From NCBI RefSeq assembly GCF_024198175.1, contig NZ_JAJVKV010000002.1, positions 248,001 through 312,000 of the forward strand: a stretch of 64,000 nt of DNA, read 5' to 3'. Positions 8,005 through 16,732 of this stretch are shown here, piece after piece. Made by a program: the position numbers and the translations under genes. Under the pieces are notes generated by a model. It was not told where the DNA came from, made no database searches, and saw only the letters and a list, made by a program, of their open reading frames with translations. Source of the stretch: Pyxidicoccus xibeiensis (GTDB taxonomy: Bacteria; Myxococcota; Myxococcia; Myxococcales; Myxococcaceae). Within the stretch, counting starts at the first letter, position 1, and every line of letters starts with the position of its first letter.

Positions 8005-10806
8005 ATGCCATACCTTCGAAACGGGATGGGGCTTCGCAGCGTGCCAGCGGCGGCACCAACGGAGGTCGCGGAGCGCGCGACGCCGTTCGGCGAGCATCTC
8101 TCCCATCTGCTGCCGACGAAGCTGGCGCCGCCGCAGACGCCGTCGGTGCTGGTGACGCGGGGCGCGCCGCTGCTGCGCATCGACCGGGGAATCAGCGGCA
8201 AGCTGGTGCTGGTGACGGCGCCGCTGGGCTCGGGCAAGACGACGCTGCTGACGCAGTGGTACCGCGCGGCGCGCGCGCCACACCTGCTCGCATGGCTGTC
8301 GCTGGACGAACAGGACAACGCGCCCGAGCGGTTCTTCTCGTACCTCGTCGGAGCCATTCGCCGGGCCGCGCCCGACTTCGACGCGTACATCGCGAGCCAG
8401 TTGGATGCGCAGGTAGCGCTCCCGCTGGACCACGTGACGTCCGTGGTGCTGCGCAGCCTGTGGAACCTGGGGCGCGAGCTGGTGGTGGTGCTCGACGACT
8501 TCCACGTGCTGCGCGAGCGCGCGCTGGTGCGCTCCTTCTCGTACCTGCTGGACCACTCGCCGCCGCACGTGCACTGGATCATCTCGTCGCGCAACCCGCC
8601 CGAGCTGGACCTGGCGAAGCTGAAGCTCACCGAGCAACTGGTGACGCTCGACAGCCGCGACTTGAGCCTGGACGGCGAGGCCATCCGCGAGCTGGGACAG
8701 CGCCTGTGTGGCGCCGCCTTCGCGGAGGAGGACGTCGAGTACCTGCGCTCGCGCACGGAAGGGTGGGTGGCCGGCGTGAAGCTGGCGCTGCTGTCGGCGG
8801 GGGAGCACGCGAGCGTGAGCGATGCGCTGCGCAGGGCCATCGGCTCCAACCACGACGTGGCGCGCTACCTCGCGGACGTGGTGCTGCGCGAGCAGACGGA
8901 GGAGGTGCACGAGTTCCTGGTGCTCAGCTCGGTGGTGGACCGGCTCAACGGCGAGCTGTGCAACGCGCTGCTGGGGATTACTCACGGCCCGGCGCTGCTG
9001 GCGAACCTGGAGCGGGCGCAGCTGTTCATCCAGTCGCTCGACACCCAGCACCAGTGGTACCGGTTCCACCCCCTGTTCCTCGACTTCCTGCGCACGCAGC
9101 TCGCGTGTGACTACGGCGACCGGCTGCCGTGGCTGCATCGCGCGGCGAGCGCGTGGTTCGCCGAGCACCAGCTGCCGGACGAGGCGCTGACGCATGCGTT
9201 CGCGTCTGGAGACCGGGGCTGGTGTCTGTCGCTCACGGCGCGCTGTGTGGAGGCGTGGATGCGCGAGGGCGAGATTGCCTCCGTGCTCTACTGGACGACG
9301 AAGCTGACGCCCGAGGAGGTCATCCGCTCTCCGGCCATCTGCCTGGCGCACATCGCGTCGCTCATCCTGTCCCGGCGGTATGCGCAGGCCTCGGCGGCGC
9401 TGCGGGAGGCACAGGGGGGGCTGGAGGCCGCGTACCCGGCGTCGGTGCCGGAGCGTGAGCGACTGTCGAAGCAGCTGGAGCAGCTGGGGATGATGCACGC
9501 GGTGCTGTCGGACTCGGTGTCCGGCTCGGACATCGAGATGGATGCATCGTCGGGCTACGAGGACCCGGACGTGTTCATCGCGGGCGCGGTGCTGGCGGCG
9601 AAGGCGTACCAGGCGCTGCGGATGAACCGGTTCGATGCGATGCGCCGGCTCGCGCTGATTGCGCGCGAGAAGCTGCAGGGGCTGAACAGCCCGTTCATCG
9701 ACTGCTACACGGACGTGCTGGTGGCGCTGGCGGACCGGGCGCAGGGCAACCTGAAGGACGCCTCGGAGCGGTGCGAGGCGGCCTTCGAGCGCGCCAGCCG
9801 AGAGCGGCGCAACCCGGTGTGGGTGAACGCGGCGTCGGCGCTGGCCAACGCCCGCTACGAGCAGAACCGGCTCAACGAGGCGGAGGCGCTGTGCACGGAG
9901 ATGCTGCCGCTCTTGCCCCAGGCGCCCGCCTTCGAGACGTTCGCGATTGCGTACCTGGTGCTGGTGCGCATCAAGTCGATTCACGGGAAGTATGCGGAGG
10001 CGTGGCAGCTGCTGGACTACCTGCACAGCGTGCTCGAGTGTGGGCACCAGACGCGGTTCCTGGCGCACGTCTGCGGGGAGAAGATCCGGCTCAGCCTGGT
10101 GGAGCAGTCCCCGGCGCGCATGAAGGCGGTGGCGCAGGAGTTCGGCCTGGGCGAGCGGATGCGGCGGGGGGAGTGGGCCGAGCGGCGCTTCTACGACGAG
10201 ACCTGGGAGCGGCTGGGGCTGGCGCAGGCGTGGTCGCTGATGGCGCGTGGGCGGTGCGGCAAGGCGCACACGCTGCTGGAGACGCTGCGCGCCAGCGCGC
10301 ATGACGTGGGCTACGTGTCACGGGAGACGGCGCTGCTGGCGGCCATCTCGGTGTGTCACTGGCGGGATGGAGACCCGGCGGCGGCGTTCGCCGCGCTGAA
10401 CCGGGGCTTCGCGCTGGTGCAGCGGTTCGGCTTCAGCCGGAGCGTGTTCGACGAGACGCCGGGGCTGCAGGAGGTCATCGTCGCGGCGGCCACGCAGCGC
10501 AAGCTGAGCTACGTGCTGCCGGAACGGTACACCGCGAGGTTCCAGGACCTGCTGTCGGTGGGGAGCCTGGGGCCGCGCGAGTTCGCGGCGCCGCCATCCG
10601 CGCCGCTGGAGCCGCTGACGGAGCGCGAGCTCCAGATGCTCAAGCTGCTCGCGCAGGGGCTGAGCAACCAGGAGATCAGCGAGCGCTCCAACGTGGCGCT
10701 CTCCACGACGAAGTGGCACCTGCGGAACGTGTTCGCGAAGCTGGAGGTGACCACCCGCACCGCGGCCATCGTGAAGGCCCAGGAGCGGCTCCAACGGAAC
10801 CTGTAA
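8005..10806 (+). CDS. MalT-type LuxR transcriptional regulator
   Basis: 933 aa. The ATG at 8005 follows GGAGG by 8 nt. It has the architecture of large ATP-binding LuxR (LAL) regulators: an N-terminal NTPase with Walker A GSGKTT at residues 75-80 and Walker B-like ELVVVLDDFHVL, a winged-helix/sensor segment, a long TPR-like helical middle, and a C-terminal LuxR helix-turn-helix (LTERELQMLKLLAQGLSNQE, then STTKWHLRNVFAKL). Such proteins activate transcription when an inducer promotes ATP-dependent multimerisation. The divergent cytochrome/propeller gene is the obvious candidate target; this is inferred from position only. Confidence 0.92.
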   Translation: MPYLRNGMGLRSVPAAAPTEVAERATPFGEHLSHLLPTKLAPPQTPSVLVTRGAPLLRIDRGISGKLVLVTAPLGSGKTTLLTQWYRAARAPHLLAWLSLDEQDNAPERFFSYLVGAIRRAAPDFDAYIASQLDAQVALPLDHVTSVVLRSLWNLGRELVVVLDDFHVLRERALVRSFSYLLDHSPPHVHWIISSRNPPELDLAKLKLTEQLVTLDSRDLSLDGEAIRELGQRLCGAAFAEEDVEYLRSRTEGWVAGVKLALLSAGEHASVSDALRRAIGSNHDVARYLADVVLREQTEEVHEFLVLSSVVDRLNGELCNALLGITHGPALLANLERAQLFIQSLDTQHQWYRFHPLFLDFLRTQLACDYGDRLPWLHRAASAWFAEHQLPDEALTHAFASGDRGWCLSLTARCVEAWMREGEIASVLYWTTKLTPEEVIRSPAICLAHIASLILSRRYAQASAALREAQGGLEAAYPASVPERERLSKQLEQLGMMHAVLSDSVSGSDIEMDASSGYEDPDVFIAGAVLAAKAYQALRMNRFDAMRRLALIAREKLQGLNSPFIDCYTDVLVALADRAQGNLKDASERCEAAFERASRERRNPVWVNAASALANARYEQNRLNEAEALCTEMLPLLPQAPAFETFAIAYLVLVRIKSIHGKYAEAWQLLDYLHSVLECGHQTRFLAHVCGEKIRLSLVEQSPARMKAVAQEFGLGERMRRGEWAERRFYDETWERLGLAQAWSLMARGRCGKAHTLLETLRASAHDVGYVSRETALLAAISVCHWRDGDPAAAFAALNRGFALVQRFGFSRSVFDETPGLQEVIVAAATQRKLSYVLPERYTARFQDLLSVGSLGPREFAAPPSAPLEPLTERELQMLKLLAQGLSNQEISERSNVALSTTKWHLRNVFAKLEVTTRTAAIVKAQERLQRNL

Positions 10807-10829
10807 GGGCGACGCCGGCCCTCGGTCGG

Positions 10830-11222
10830 TCATTTTCGAGGGAAGGTCTCGTACGTGGGGAGCTCTCCCGAGACCTCGTAGTAGTCGCCCTTGCTGGCCG
10901 TGTAGATGTGGGCCTTCTCCCGGACGCCCGTGGGGGCGTCGAGCGTGCCGGCGCAGATTGAAATCTTCGGGTCTGGCGTCTCGTCGAACAGCACGCTCGA
11001 GCCACATTCGACGCAGAAGCCGCGCCTCACCGTGGGGGAGACCGAGTGCCATTTGAGGCCGCGCGCCTCGGTGAGCCGGAAGCCGTCGCGGTCGACCGCC
11101 GTGTAGGCTCCGACGTGCCCATGCCAGCGGCGGCACTTCGAGCAGTGGCAGTACGTCACCCCCGTCATCGGCGCGCTCACCTCGTACCGAATCGCTCCGC
11201 AGAAGCAGCCACCCGTGTGCAT
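10830..11222 (-). CDS. GFA-family zinc-binding protein
   Basis: 130 aa with the family's Zn ligands: GGCFCGAIRYEV near the start, CHCSKCRRWHG at about 25-35, and CVECGSSVLFDE at about 70-81. These match the glutathione-dependent formaldehyde-activating (GFA/CENP-V) fold. Most such stand-alone proteins have no proven substrate and glutathione-dependent formaldehyde chemistry should not be assumed. It converges on the LuxR regulator with a 23-bp gap. Confidence 0.88.
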   Translation of the reverse strand: MHTGGCFCGAIRYEVSAPMTGVTYCHCSKCRRWHGHVGAYTAVDRDGFRLTEARGLKWHSVSPTVRRGFCVECGSSVLFDETPDPKISICAGTLDAPTGVREKAHIYTASKGDYYEVSGELPTYETFPRK

Positions 11223-11261
11223 GGGCCTGCATTACAGCGCACTGCCGCGGGCCGGGCCCCG

Positions 11262-11302
11262 GAAATAAAAAACCCCTGATTCTCCAAGGAGAACCAGGGG
11301 TT
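11262..11302 (-). terminator. Strong rho-independent terminator downstream of tRNA-Met
   Basis: On the minus strand a GC-rich hairpin (11271-11302, one internal mismatch, 4-nt loop) ends in TTTTTTATTTCC. It begins 5 nt past the tRNA 3' end and is a textbook intrinsic terminator. Confidence 0.9.
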
Positions 11303-11307
11303 ACCTG

Positions 11308-11381
11308 TGGCCAGGGTCGGACTTGAACCGACTACCTGCGGATTATGAGACCGCCGCTCTAACCAGGTGAGCTACCTGGCC
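11308..11381 (-). tRNA. tRNA-Met (anticodon CAT)
   Basis: The reverse strand folds as a 74-nt cloverleaf: 7-bp acceptor stem GGCCAGG/CCTGGCC plus discriminator A, D arm with GGTTA, anticodon loop CTCATAA (CAT), and T arm GTCGG-TTCAAGT-CCGAC. CCA is not encoded. The base of the loop has a U-U opposition at 31/39. The loop matches elongator tRNA-Met; a lysidine-modified tRNA-Ile2 with the same gene anticodon is the main alternative. Confidence 0.92.
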
Positions 11382-11646
11382 GCAAAGTGACGCCCGTATA
11401 GCGGGACCGCCGCGCCGCCGCAAGGGCTTCGATAGGGGGTAACCCCAGATGGCGACGCCGTTCTTTCCGTCTGCGGACCATGGATTGGCGCCTCCCTGGC
11501 CGCCCGGCATACCAGCGTAAACCATTCGCCCATGGCCTCTGGCGAGGGCAGGTCTGGCCTATGCCCCGAGGTATGGAACACTCGTTTATCTCGATTTGCG
11601 TGGAATAGGCTCTCGGACGGATGGGGCGACGTTCCAGGAGACGAGC

Positions 11647-13011
11647 ATGGCACTGCGCTGGGCGACCGTTTTGCTGGCGGTGGGGCTGTTGGGGACGGGC
11701 TGTGCGGCCTCCCGGACGGTACGTTTGGACACGGGCGAGGGGCGGCCCCTCGTCTACACCCCACGCACGGATGAGGCACCCGTGGTGCTGGACGAGGACT
11801 CTTTCGAGGAGGCCGTCCAGGAGCTGGCTCGCACCGCGCCCCTTTCTTCGCATCCACGGGAAGCGGCGCTGCAGCTGTTCCCCGTAGGGGCTCCCCGTGC
11901 GGGTGTGCAGATGCGCGGGAGTCTGGGGCTCGTTTCCGTTGAGGACCCGCAGCGGGGCCGCCTTCTCGTCGCCGAAGAGCGCGGGGCGGGAACGGCGCTG
12001 GAGCATGAGTACGGGCGATGGTGCCAGCGTCAGTCGCTTCGACGCGACTGCCTGCATCTGCTGGACGAGGGCGTCACGCTGGATGAGGAGGGCAAGCACA
12101 CGCTGGCCTTTCGGCTGGCCCTGGAGTCGGTCTGGGACGAGACGGCCGAGGCGCTGGAGGGGATGACTGACCGGGACGCGGTGATGACGATGCTGGCGAC
12201 GACCGGGGCGGTGTATCTCGGCTTGTGGCTGGTGCCGGAGCCTCTGCTCTCGAAGGGAATCGCCGCGACGCTCACGGTGACGCTCATCGCGTACCTGGGA
12301 TGGGACACGGTGTGGAGCCTGGTGCAGGGCTGGAAGGTGCTGACGCGGGAGGTGGAGACGGCGAACACCTTCGAGCAGATAGAGGACGCGGGAGCAAAGT
12401 ACGGGAAGGTGATGGGAAGGAACGCCGCGCGAGTGTTCGTCATGCTCTCGATGGCGGCGCTGGGCGGCACGGCGCAGACGCTGGCCTCGCGGATTCCGAC
12501 ACTCCCTGGCTCCGGGCAGGCCTCGCTCGTGGGGGCGGAGCAGGGGGGCTTCCGGCTGGCGGCGGCGGGACAGGTGACCTCCGTGGCGGTGGCACCGGGA
12601 GGCGTCATCACCATCGCCCTGGACCCGGAGGCTGTCGCGGAGACGGCGCGCGGCACGCCCGCAGTTGCGTCCGAGCCGGTGGCGACCGCCGCTCACGAGC
12701 ACCACATCGCCACGAACAAGTGGTGGGACTCCTTCAACCTGGGTGGGCCGTGGTCGCCCAGGTTCCAGAAGCTCTTCGACCGGGCGGGCATGTCACTGGA
12801 TGATGCAGCGAACAGAGTTCGCGTTCCTGGTCACAAGGGCCCTCACCCGCAGAAATACCATGAAGAGATCTACGAGCGACTCGAGGATTCCATGGAGGGC
12901 TGCCGGAGTATCCAACGATGCAGAGAGGTGCTCGTTGGAGAACTTCAGGTCCTGGCGAGGGAGATCACCACAGCTGGTTCCCGGCTCAATGCTCTGGTCA
13001 CTCGGCAATGA
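11647..13011 (+). CDS. Lipoprotein polymorphic toxin with C-terminal AHH-type nuclease domain
   Basis: 454 aa. The ATG at 11647 opens a lipoprotein signal, LLAVGLLGTGCAAS (lipid-attached Cys 19). A central region has two hydrophobic segments (TTGAVYLGLWLVPEPLLS, IAATLTVTLIAYLG) that could cross a membrane. The last about 105 residues contain HEHHIATNKWWD (from 350), LFDRAGMSLDDAANRVRVPG and GHKGPHPQKYH, which match the AHH nuclease family of HNH/endonuclease VII-like toxins. The immunity gene follows 15 bp later. This is the layout of lipoprotein toxins such as Myxococcus SitA proteins delivered by outer-membrane exchange; assignment to SitA is inference. Confidence 0.85.
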   Translation: MALRWATVLLAVGLLGTGCAASRTVRLDTGEGRPLVYTPRTDEAPVVLDEDSFEEAVQELARTAPLSSHPREAALQLFPVGAPRAGVQMRGSLGLVSVEDPQRGRLLVAEERGAGTALEHEYGRWCQRQSLRRDCLHLLDEGVTLDEEGKHTLAFRLALESVWDETAEALEGMTDRDAVMTMLATTGAVYLGLWLVPEPLLSKGIAATLTVTLIAYLGWDTVWSLVQGWKVLTREVETANTFEQIEDAGAKYGKVMGRNAARVFVMLSMAALGGTAQTLASRIPTLPGSGQASLVGAEQGGFRLAAAGQVTSVAVAPGGVITIALDPEAVAETARGTPAVASEPVATAAHEHHIATNKWWDSFNLGGPWSPRFQKLFDRAGMSLDDAANRVRVPGHKGPHPQKYHEEIYERLEDSMEGCRSIQRCREVLVGELQVLAREITTAGSRLNALVTRQ

Positions 13012-13026
13012 CATGCAGGAAGGCTC

Positions 13027-14277
13027 ATGACGATGCGGTACTTCAAGCTCTCCGATGACATGTGTCTCCAGGGACGTTGGCTGCTGGGAGACCCTACGGA
13101 CTCGCAGGGCCAGGAGGTGGACGACCCCTGGCAGTTCAAGGCGGGATGCCCCGTCCAGGTTGACGCGCGATTGAAGATTCCCATCGATCATCCCGGAAAC
13201 CCTCTCGATTATTCCGTGGCGGGTGTTGGGAACGCTCCCATCGTTCACAAGAGGGTTGCAGGCATCTTCGCGGAGCTGGCTCCTGACGACGTGCAACTCC
13301 TTCCGGTTGAAGTCGACGGGCAGTCCGAGCCGTACTGCATTCTCGTCGCCACACGGCTCATCCGGTGCATCGACGACAACGCCTCGGAGGAGGTGCGGTA
13401 CTGGAAGCCGGAGGATGGGCGCCCGGAGAAGGTCGGGAAATACCGCGGTGTGTCGGGCATGCGAATCGACCCGATGAAGGTGGGCGGCGCCAGGGTGTTC
13501 CGGACCTGGGGATGGACCATCGCACTCATCGTGTCCCAGGACATCAAAGAGGCGCTGGAGCGCGCACACGTGTCAGGTGCGAAGTTCGAGGAGGTCACCG
13601 GCCCGAGTGCCATCAGCCCAGAGGAGCGCGAACGCAACCGGAAGCTCCTGGCGCTTCGCGATGAGACGGACGCGGCCCGCCAAGCCTTCTGGCGCACCCT
13701 GGGGACGCTGGACGAAGACGTCATCATCCCCATCGTCGTCGGTGGCGGCTGGCCGGCCCGGCGCCAGGTCTGGCGCGTCATCCACCGCCCGGAGGGGCGC
13801 ACCCTGCTGGTGACGGATGGGCTCTCGGACTTCTTCGTAGACCGCGTGGAGCCGTCCGTGGGCTTCGGTCTGGAGCTGGCCCTGGAGACGAACGAACCTC
13901 TCGGTGACGTCGAGAAGAGCTGGCCCCTGCTGCTCCTGGAGCGGGTGGGGAATGAGATCGCGGAACACGAGAGCGTGCGTGAGAAGGTGAAAGCGGGCTT
14001 CCTTTCCATGGAGGTTGCTGGCCAGGGCATGCCCGAGCCGCTGCTGACGAAGGAGGGCAGGGTGGGAGTGCTGCTGGGCATGGAGTCGAGCACGCTGCCA
14101 GGCCGCTTCACCATGCCGGCCGGAGAAGTGCTGCTGGTCACCGTCAAGGTGCTGATGCCCGTGGAGCTGGCGTACCTGATGGAGCACGGGAAGCGCGGCC
14201 GGGACGAGCTGGTTCGGCGCTTTGCCCAGGAAGGCCCTGCGCACCTGTCCCGAGCCTGGCGCCAGCCTGTGGTGTGA
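13027..14277 (+). CDS. Two-domain immunity protein: Imm11 (DUF1629) plus SUFU-like domain
   Basis: 416 aa, preceded by AGGAAGG. Residues about 1-190 carry the Imm11/DUF1629 pattern of myxobacterial immunity proteins (FKLSDDMCLQGRWLLGDP, RVAGIFAELAPDDVQLLPVE, TRLIRCIDDNASEEVRYW, VFRTWGWTIALIVSQDIKEA). Residues about 215-400 look like a suppressor-of-fused (SUFU) domain (TLLVTDGLSD, GFGLELALET, WPLLLLERVGNEIAEH). Both domain types occur alone as immunity modules. It has no signal peptide, so it is cytosolic, where it would neutralise the nuclease of the preceding toxin. Confidence 0.8.
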   Translation: MTMRYFKLSDDMCLQGRWLLGDPTDSQGQEVDDPWQFKAGCPVQVDARLKIPIDHPGNPLDYSVAGVGNAPIVHKRVAGIFAELAPDDVQLLPVEVDGQSEPYCILVATRLIRCIDDNASEEVRYWKPEDGRPEKVGKYRGVSGMRIDPMKVGGARVFRTWGWTIALIVSQDIKEALERAHVSGAKFEEVTGPSAISPEERERNRKLLALRDETDAARQAFWRTLGTLDEDVIIPIVVGGGWPARRQVWRVIHRPEGRTLLVTDGLSDFFVDRVEPSVGFGLELALETNEPLGDVEKSWPLLLLERVGNEIAEHESVREKVKAGFLSMEVAGQGMPEPLLTKEGRVGVLLGMESSTLPGRFTMPAGEVLLVTVKVLMPVELAYLMEHGKRGRDELVRRFAQEGPAHLSRAWRQPVV

Positions 14278-14346
14278 CGGCCTCATGTAGGGACAACGCT
14301 GGTCATCGACTCAACACCGGCGATGGTGCGTCCCTGCGTCAACAAT

Positions 14347-14412
14347 CCCTGCTCAGAGCGCACGCATGCCGCCCTGCGTGCCCGCTGCATCGCACTACGC
14401 TCTGAAGCAGGG
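14347..14412 (+). promoter_or_regulatory. Structured leader pairing with the superoxide dismutase ribosome-binding site
   Basis: Arms 14347-14360 and 14398-14412 can form 14 base pairs with a single bulged A. The 37-nt loop contains a nested 6-bp hairpin (14361-14366 with 14375-14380). The 3' arm ends in GCAGGG, which is most of the Shine-Dalgarno sequence AGGGAG (14409-14414), 5 nt before the ATG at 14420. Folding would hide the ribosome site. There is no U-tract, so translational control is more likely than termination. Function is inferred from the fold alone. Confidence 0.5.
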
Positions 14413-14419
14413 AGCTACG

Positions 14420-15157
14420 ATGAACCGACGCGATTTCATGACCGGAGCAGCAGTGGCTGGAACTGCTGTCCTCCTCACGCCTGATGAGAGTGTCGCGGCC
14501 GAGAAGGCCGCACCACCGATGCCTGCGCCTCGAGACGCTCCAGGCCCTGGCAAGCACGCGGTGGCGCCTCTGCCCTTCAATCCGACGAAGCTCAAGGGGC
14601 TCTCGGAGAAGCTCCTCCGCAGCCACCACGAGAACAACTACGGCGGGGCGGTGAAGAACCTCAACAAGGTAGAGGAAGAACTGGCGCGGGTGACGAAGGA
14701 TACGCCGGGCTTCCTCGTGGGCGGGCTGAAGGAGCGGGAGCTGACCTACACGAACTCGATGATCCTCCACGAGGCGTACTTCGGGAACCTCGGCGGGGAC
14801 GGCAAGGCGGGCGGCGCCATCCAGAAGCTGCTCGCGGCGGCGCACGGGGACTTCGGCCGCTGGGAGGAGCACTTCCGCGCCACGGGGGCCAGCCTGGGCG
14901 GTGGCAGTGGCTGGGTCATCCTCACGTACAACTTCCACTCCGGGCAGCCGCAGACCTACTGGAGCGGCAACCACACCCAGGCCCTGGCCAACGGGCTCCC
15001 ACTGCTCGTCATGGACATGTACGAGCACGCCTACCAGATGGACTACGGCGCGGCCTCCGCCCGCTACATCGACGCCTTCTTCCAGAACGTGAGCTGGGAC
15101 GTGGTGAACGCCCGCCTGGAGCGGGCCCAGAAGGCCGCGGCGGCGCTTCGAGGATGA
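14420..15157 (+). CDS. Tat-exported Fe/Mn-type superoxide dismutase homologue
   Basis: 245 aa. The N-terminus MNRRDFMTGAAVAGTAVLL is a twin-arginine signal, so the enzyme should act outside the cytoplasm. The four metal ligands of the Fe/Mn SOD fold appear present as H69, H117, D199 and H203 (the last two in MDMYEHAYQMDY). By my hand alignment the second-shell residues corresponding to E. coli SodB His30 and Tyr34 are Asn73 and Ala77, and a His (185) lies near the usual Gln/Asn-Gln site. It is therefore a divergent member. Its last 4 nt overlap chrA, suggesting joint control. Confidence 0.85.
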   Translation: MNRRDFMTGAAVAGTAVLLTPDESVAAEKAAPPMPAPRDAPGPGKHAVAPLPFNPTKLKGLSEKLLRSHHENNYGGAVKNLNKVEEELARVTKDTPGFLVGGLKERELTYTNSMILHEAYFGNLGGDGKAGGAIQKLLAAAHGDFGRWEEHFRATGASLGGGSGWVILTYNFHSGQPQTYWSGNHTQALANGLPLLVMDMYEHAYQMDYGAASARYIDAFFQNVSWDVVNARLERAQKAAAALRG

Positions 15158-16413
15158 GCTCCCACGACACAACCCCTTCGGCGGAGTCAAACTCCACAGA
15201 AGCGCCGGAGCCCCGGCCGCCACACGAGTCCTACGGAAAGCTGTTCCTGCGCTTCCTGCACTTCGGCGCGCTCGCGTGGGGCGGGCCCGTCGCGCAGATT
15301 GCCATGCTCAAGGCGGAGCTGGTGGAGCGCGAGCGCTGGGTATCGCCTGCCCGGTTCAACCGCGTCCTCGCCGTCTACCAGGTGCTGCCCGGTCCCGAGG
15401 CCCACGAGCTGTGCGTCTACTTCGGCATGCTGGCCCGAGGGCGGCTGGGGGGCCTGCTCGCGGGGCTGGGCTTCATGCTGCCCGGCTTCGTCCTGATGCT
15501 GGCGCTCTCCTGGGCTTATCTGCGCTACGGCCTGGCCTCCCCGAACCTCGTGGCGGTCTTCGGGGCCGTACAGGCGGCGGTGGGCGCGCTCATCGTCCGG
15601 GCGGTGGTGCGCATTGGCGGGCACGCGCTGGCGAACAGGTGGCTGTGGGGCGTGGCCGCAGGGGCCGCACTCGCGCAGGTCGCAGGCGTCCACTTCGCGT
15701 TCACCCTGGTGGCCGCGGGGGTGGTCTACCTGCTGGCCCGGCAAGGCGGGAGGGTTCCCGCGCTCATCCTGGCGGGGAGCTGCGCGGTGGTCCTTGGAGT
15801 CCTGCTTGTCCGGCAGGGCCTGTCCTCCGAGGCCGCCGCCCCGCTGGTGGGCGGGACGGAAGCCGCCGTGGCCACGCAGGGCCGCCCCTCGCTGCTCATG
15901 CTGGCGTGGAGCGGGCTGCGCAGTGGCCTGCTCACCTTCGGTGGGGCATACACCGTCATCCCGTTCCTCCAGCGCGACGCGGTGGTGCTCGGCGGGTGGA
16001 TGACGAACGCGCAGTTCCTGGATGGCCTGGCGCTGTCGGGCATCCTGCCCGCGCCGCTCATCATCTTCTCCACCTTCGTGGGCTACCTCGGCGGCGGACT
16101 CGCGGGGGCGCTGGCGCTGACGGCGGCCATCTTCGCTCCGGCCTTCGCCTTCACGCTGCTGGGGCATGACTTCTTCGAGCGCGTGCTCCACCAGCCTCGA
16201 GTCCGGCTCTTCCTGGACGGTGTCACCGCGGGCGTCGTGGGCCTCATCGCGGCGACCGCCGTGGGGCTGCTGCGCACCTCGCTCACCGGGCCCGTCACCC
16301 TCGGAGTCTTCGCGCTGGCGCTCGCGGCGCTGTTCCGCTGGCACGCGAAGCTCCTGATTCCGCTGGTCATCGCCGGGGCCGCGCTCGCGGGGCTGCTCTT
16401 CCAGGCGCGGTGA
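15154..16413 (+). CDS. chrA: Chromate transporter, ChrA family
   Basis: 419 aa. The ATG overlaps the SOD stop codon (ATGA). Both halves of the duplicated CHR domain are visible: the first begins FLHFGALAWGGPVAQIAML and includes YQVLPGPEAHELCVYFG; the second begins GLRSGLLTFGGAYTVIPFLQ and includes LALSGILPAPLIIFSTFVGY. Many hydrophobic helices fit an inner-membrane transporter. CHR proteins export chromate by exchange with sulfate or the proton gradient. Coupling to an exported superoxide dismutase is sensible because chromate reduction makes superoxide, but the two need not share a function. Confidence 0.92.
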   Translation: MSSHDTTPSAESNSTEAPEPRPPHESYGKLFLRFLHFGALAWGGPVAQIAMLKAELVERERWVSPARFNRVLAVYQVLPGPEAHELCVYFGMLARGRLGGLLAGLGFMLPGFVLMLALSWAYLRYGLASPNLVAVFGAVQAAVGALIVRAVVRIGGHALANRWLWGVAAGAALAQVAGVHFAFTLVAAGVVYLLARQGGRVPALILAGSCAVVLGVLLVRQGLSSEAAAPLVGGTEAAVATQGRPSLLMLAWSGLRSGLLTFGGAYTVIPFLQRDAVVLGGWMTNAQFLDGLALSGILPAPLIIFSTFVGYLGGGLAGALALTAAIFAPAFAFTLLGHDFFERVLHQPRVRLFLDGVTAGVVGLIAATAVGLLRTSLTGPVTLGVFALALAALFRWHAKLLIPLVIAGAALAGLLFQAR

Positions 16414-16442
16414 GCGGTGTCTGCCTCCGGTCCTCAGCCAGG

Positions 16443-16693
16443 ATGGACGCGCGAGGGAGGGTGGGCGTGCTGCTCGGCGTCTACCTGTCCGGGCTGGAAC
16501 TGAGCCCCGGCAAGGTGGGCGTGGTCATCGGCTCGGGCCTGGCGGGAGCGGTGCTGGCCACGCTCCTCGCGGACCGGCTGGGACGGAAGCGCTTCCTGCG
16601 GGTGCTCTCATCATCGGGGCAGGGCTGAAGGTGCACTACGACGTGCTGCTGTATCGCGCCTTCCGTCGCGTGAACCCACCCGAGGAGACGTGA
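16443..16693 (+). pseudogene. Remnant of an MFS transporter (internally deleted and frameshifted)
   Basis: The frame from 16443 encodes an MFS-like N-terminal piece (LLGVYLSGLELSPGKVGVVI followed by LAGAVLATLLADRLGRKRFL) and stops soon after. Around 16600 a different frame continues as ALIIGAGLKVHYDVLLYRAF...PPEET and ends at TGA 16691-16693, resembling an MFS C-terminus. About two helices remain of an expected twelve, so a large internal deletion plus a frameshift destroyed the gene. Confidence 0.75.
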
Positions 16694-16732
16694 GTCCTCA
16701 GAGGTCGGCAACCCTTGGCCGGGCCAGCCCGG

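Noticed and set aside
11308-11381. tRNA-Met as possible attachment site for an element containing the toxin pair
   Set aside because: No direct repeat of the tRNA 3' end was found near the toxin genes, and the tRNA has its own terminator.
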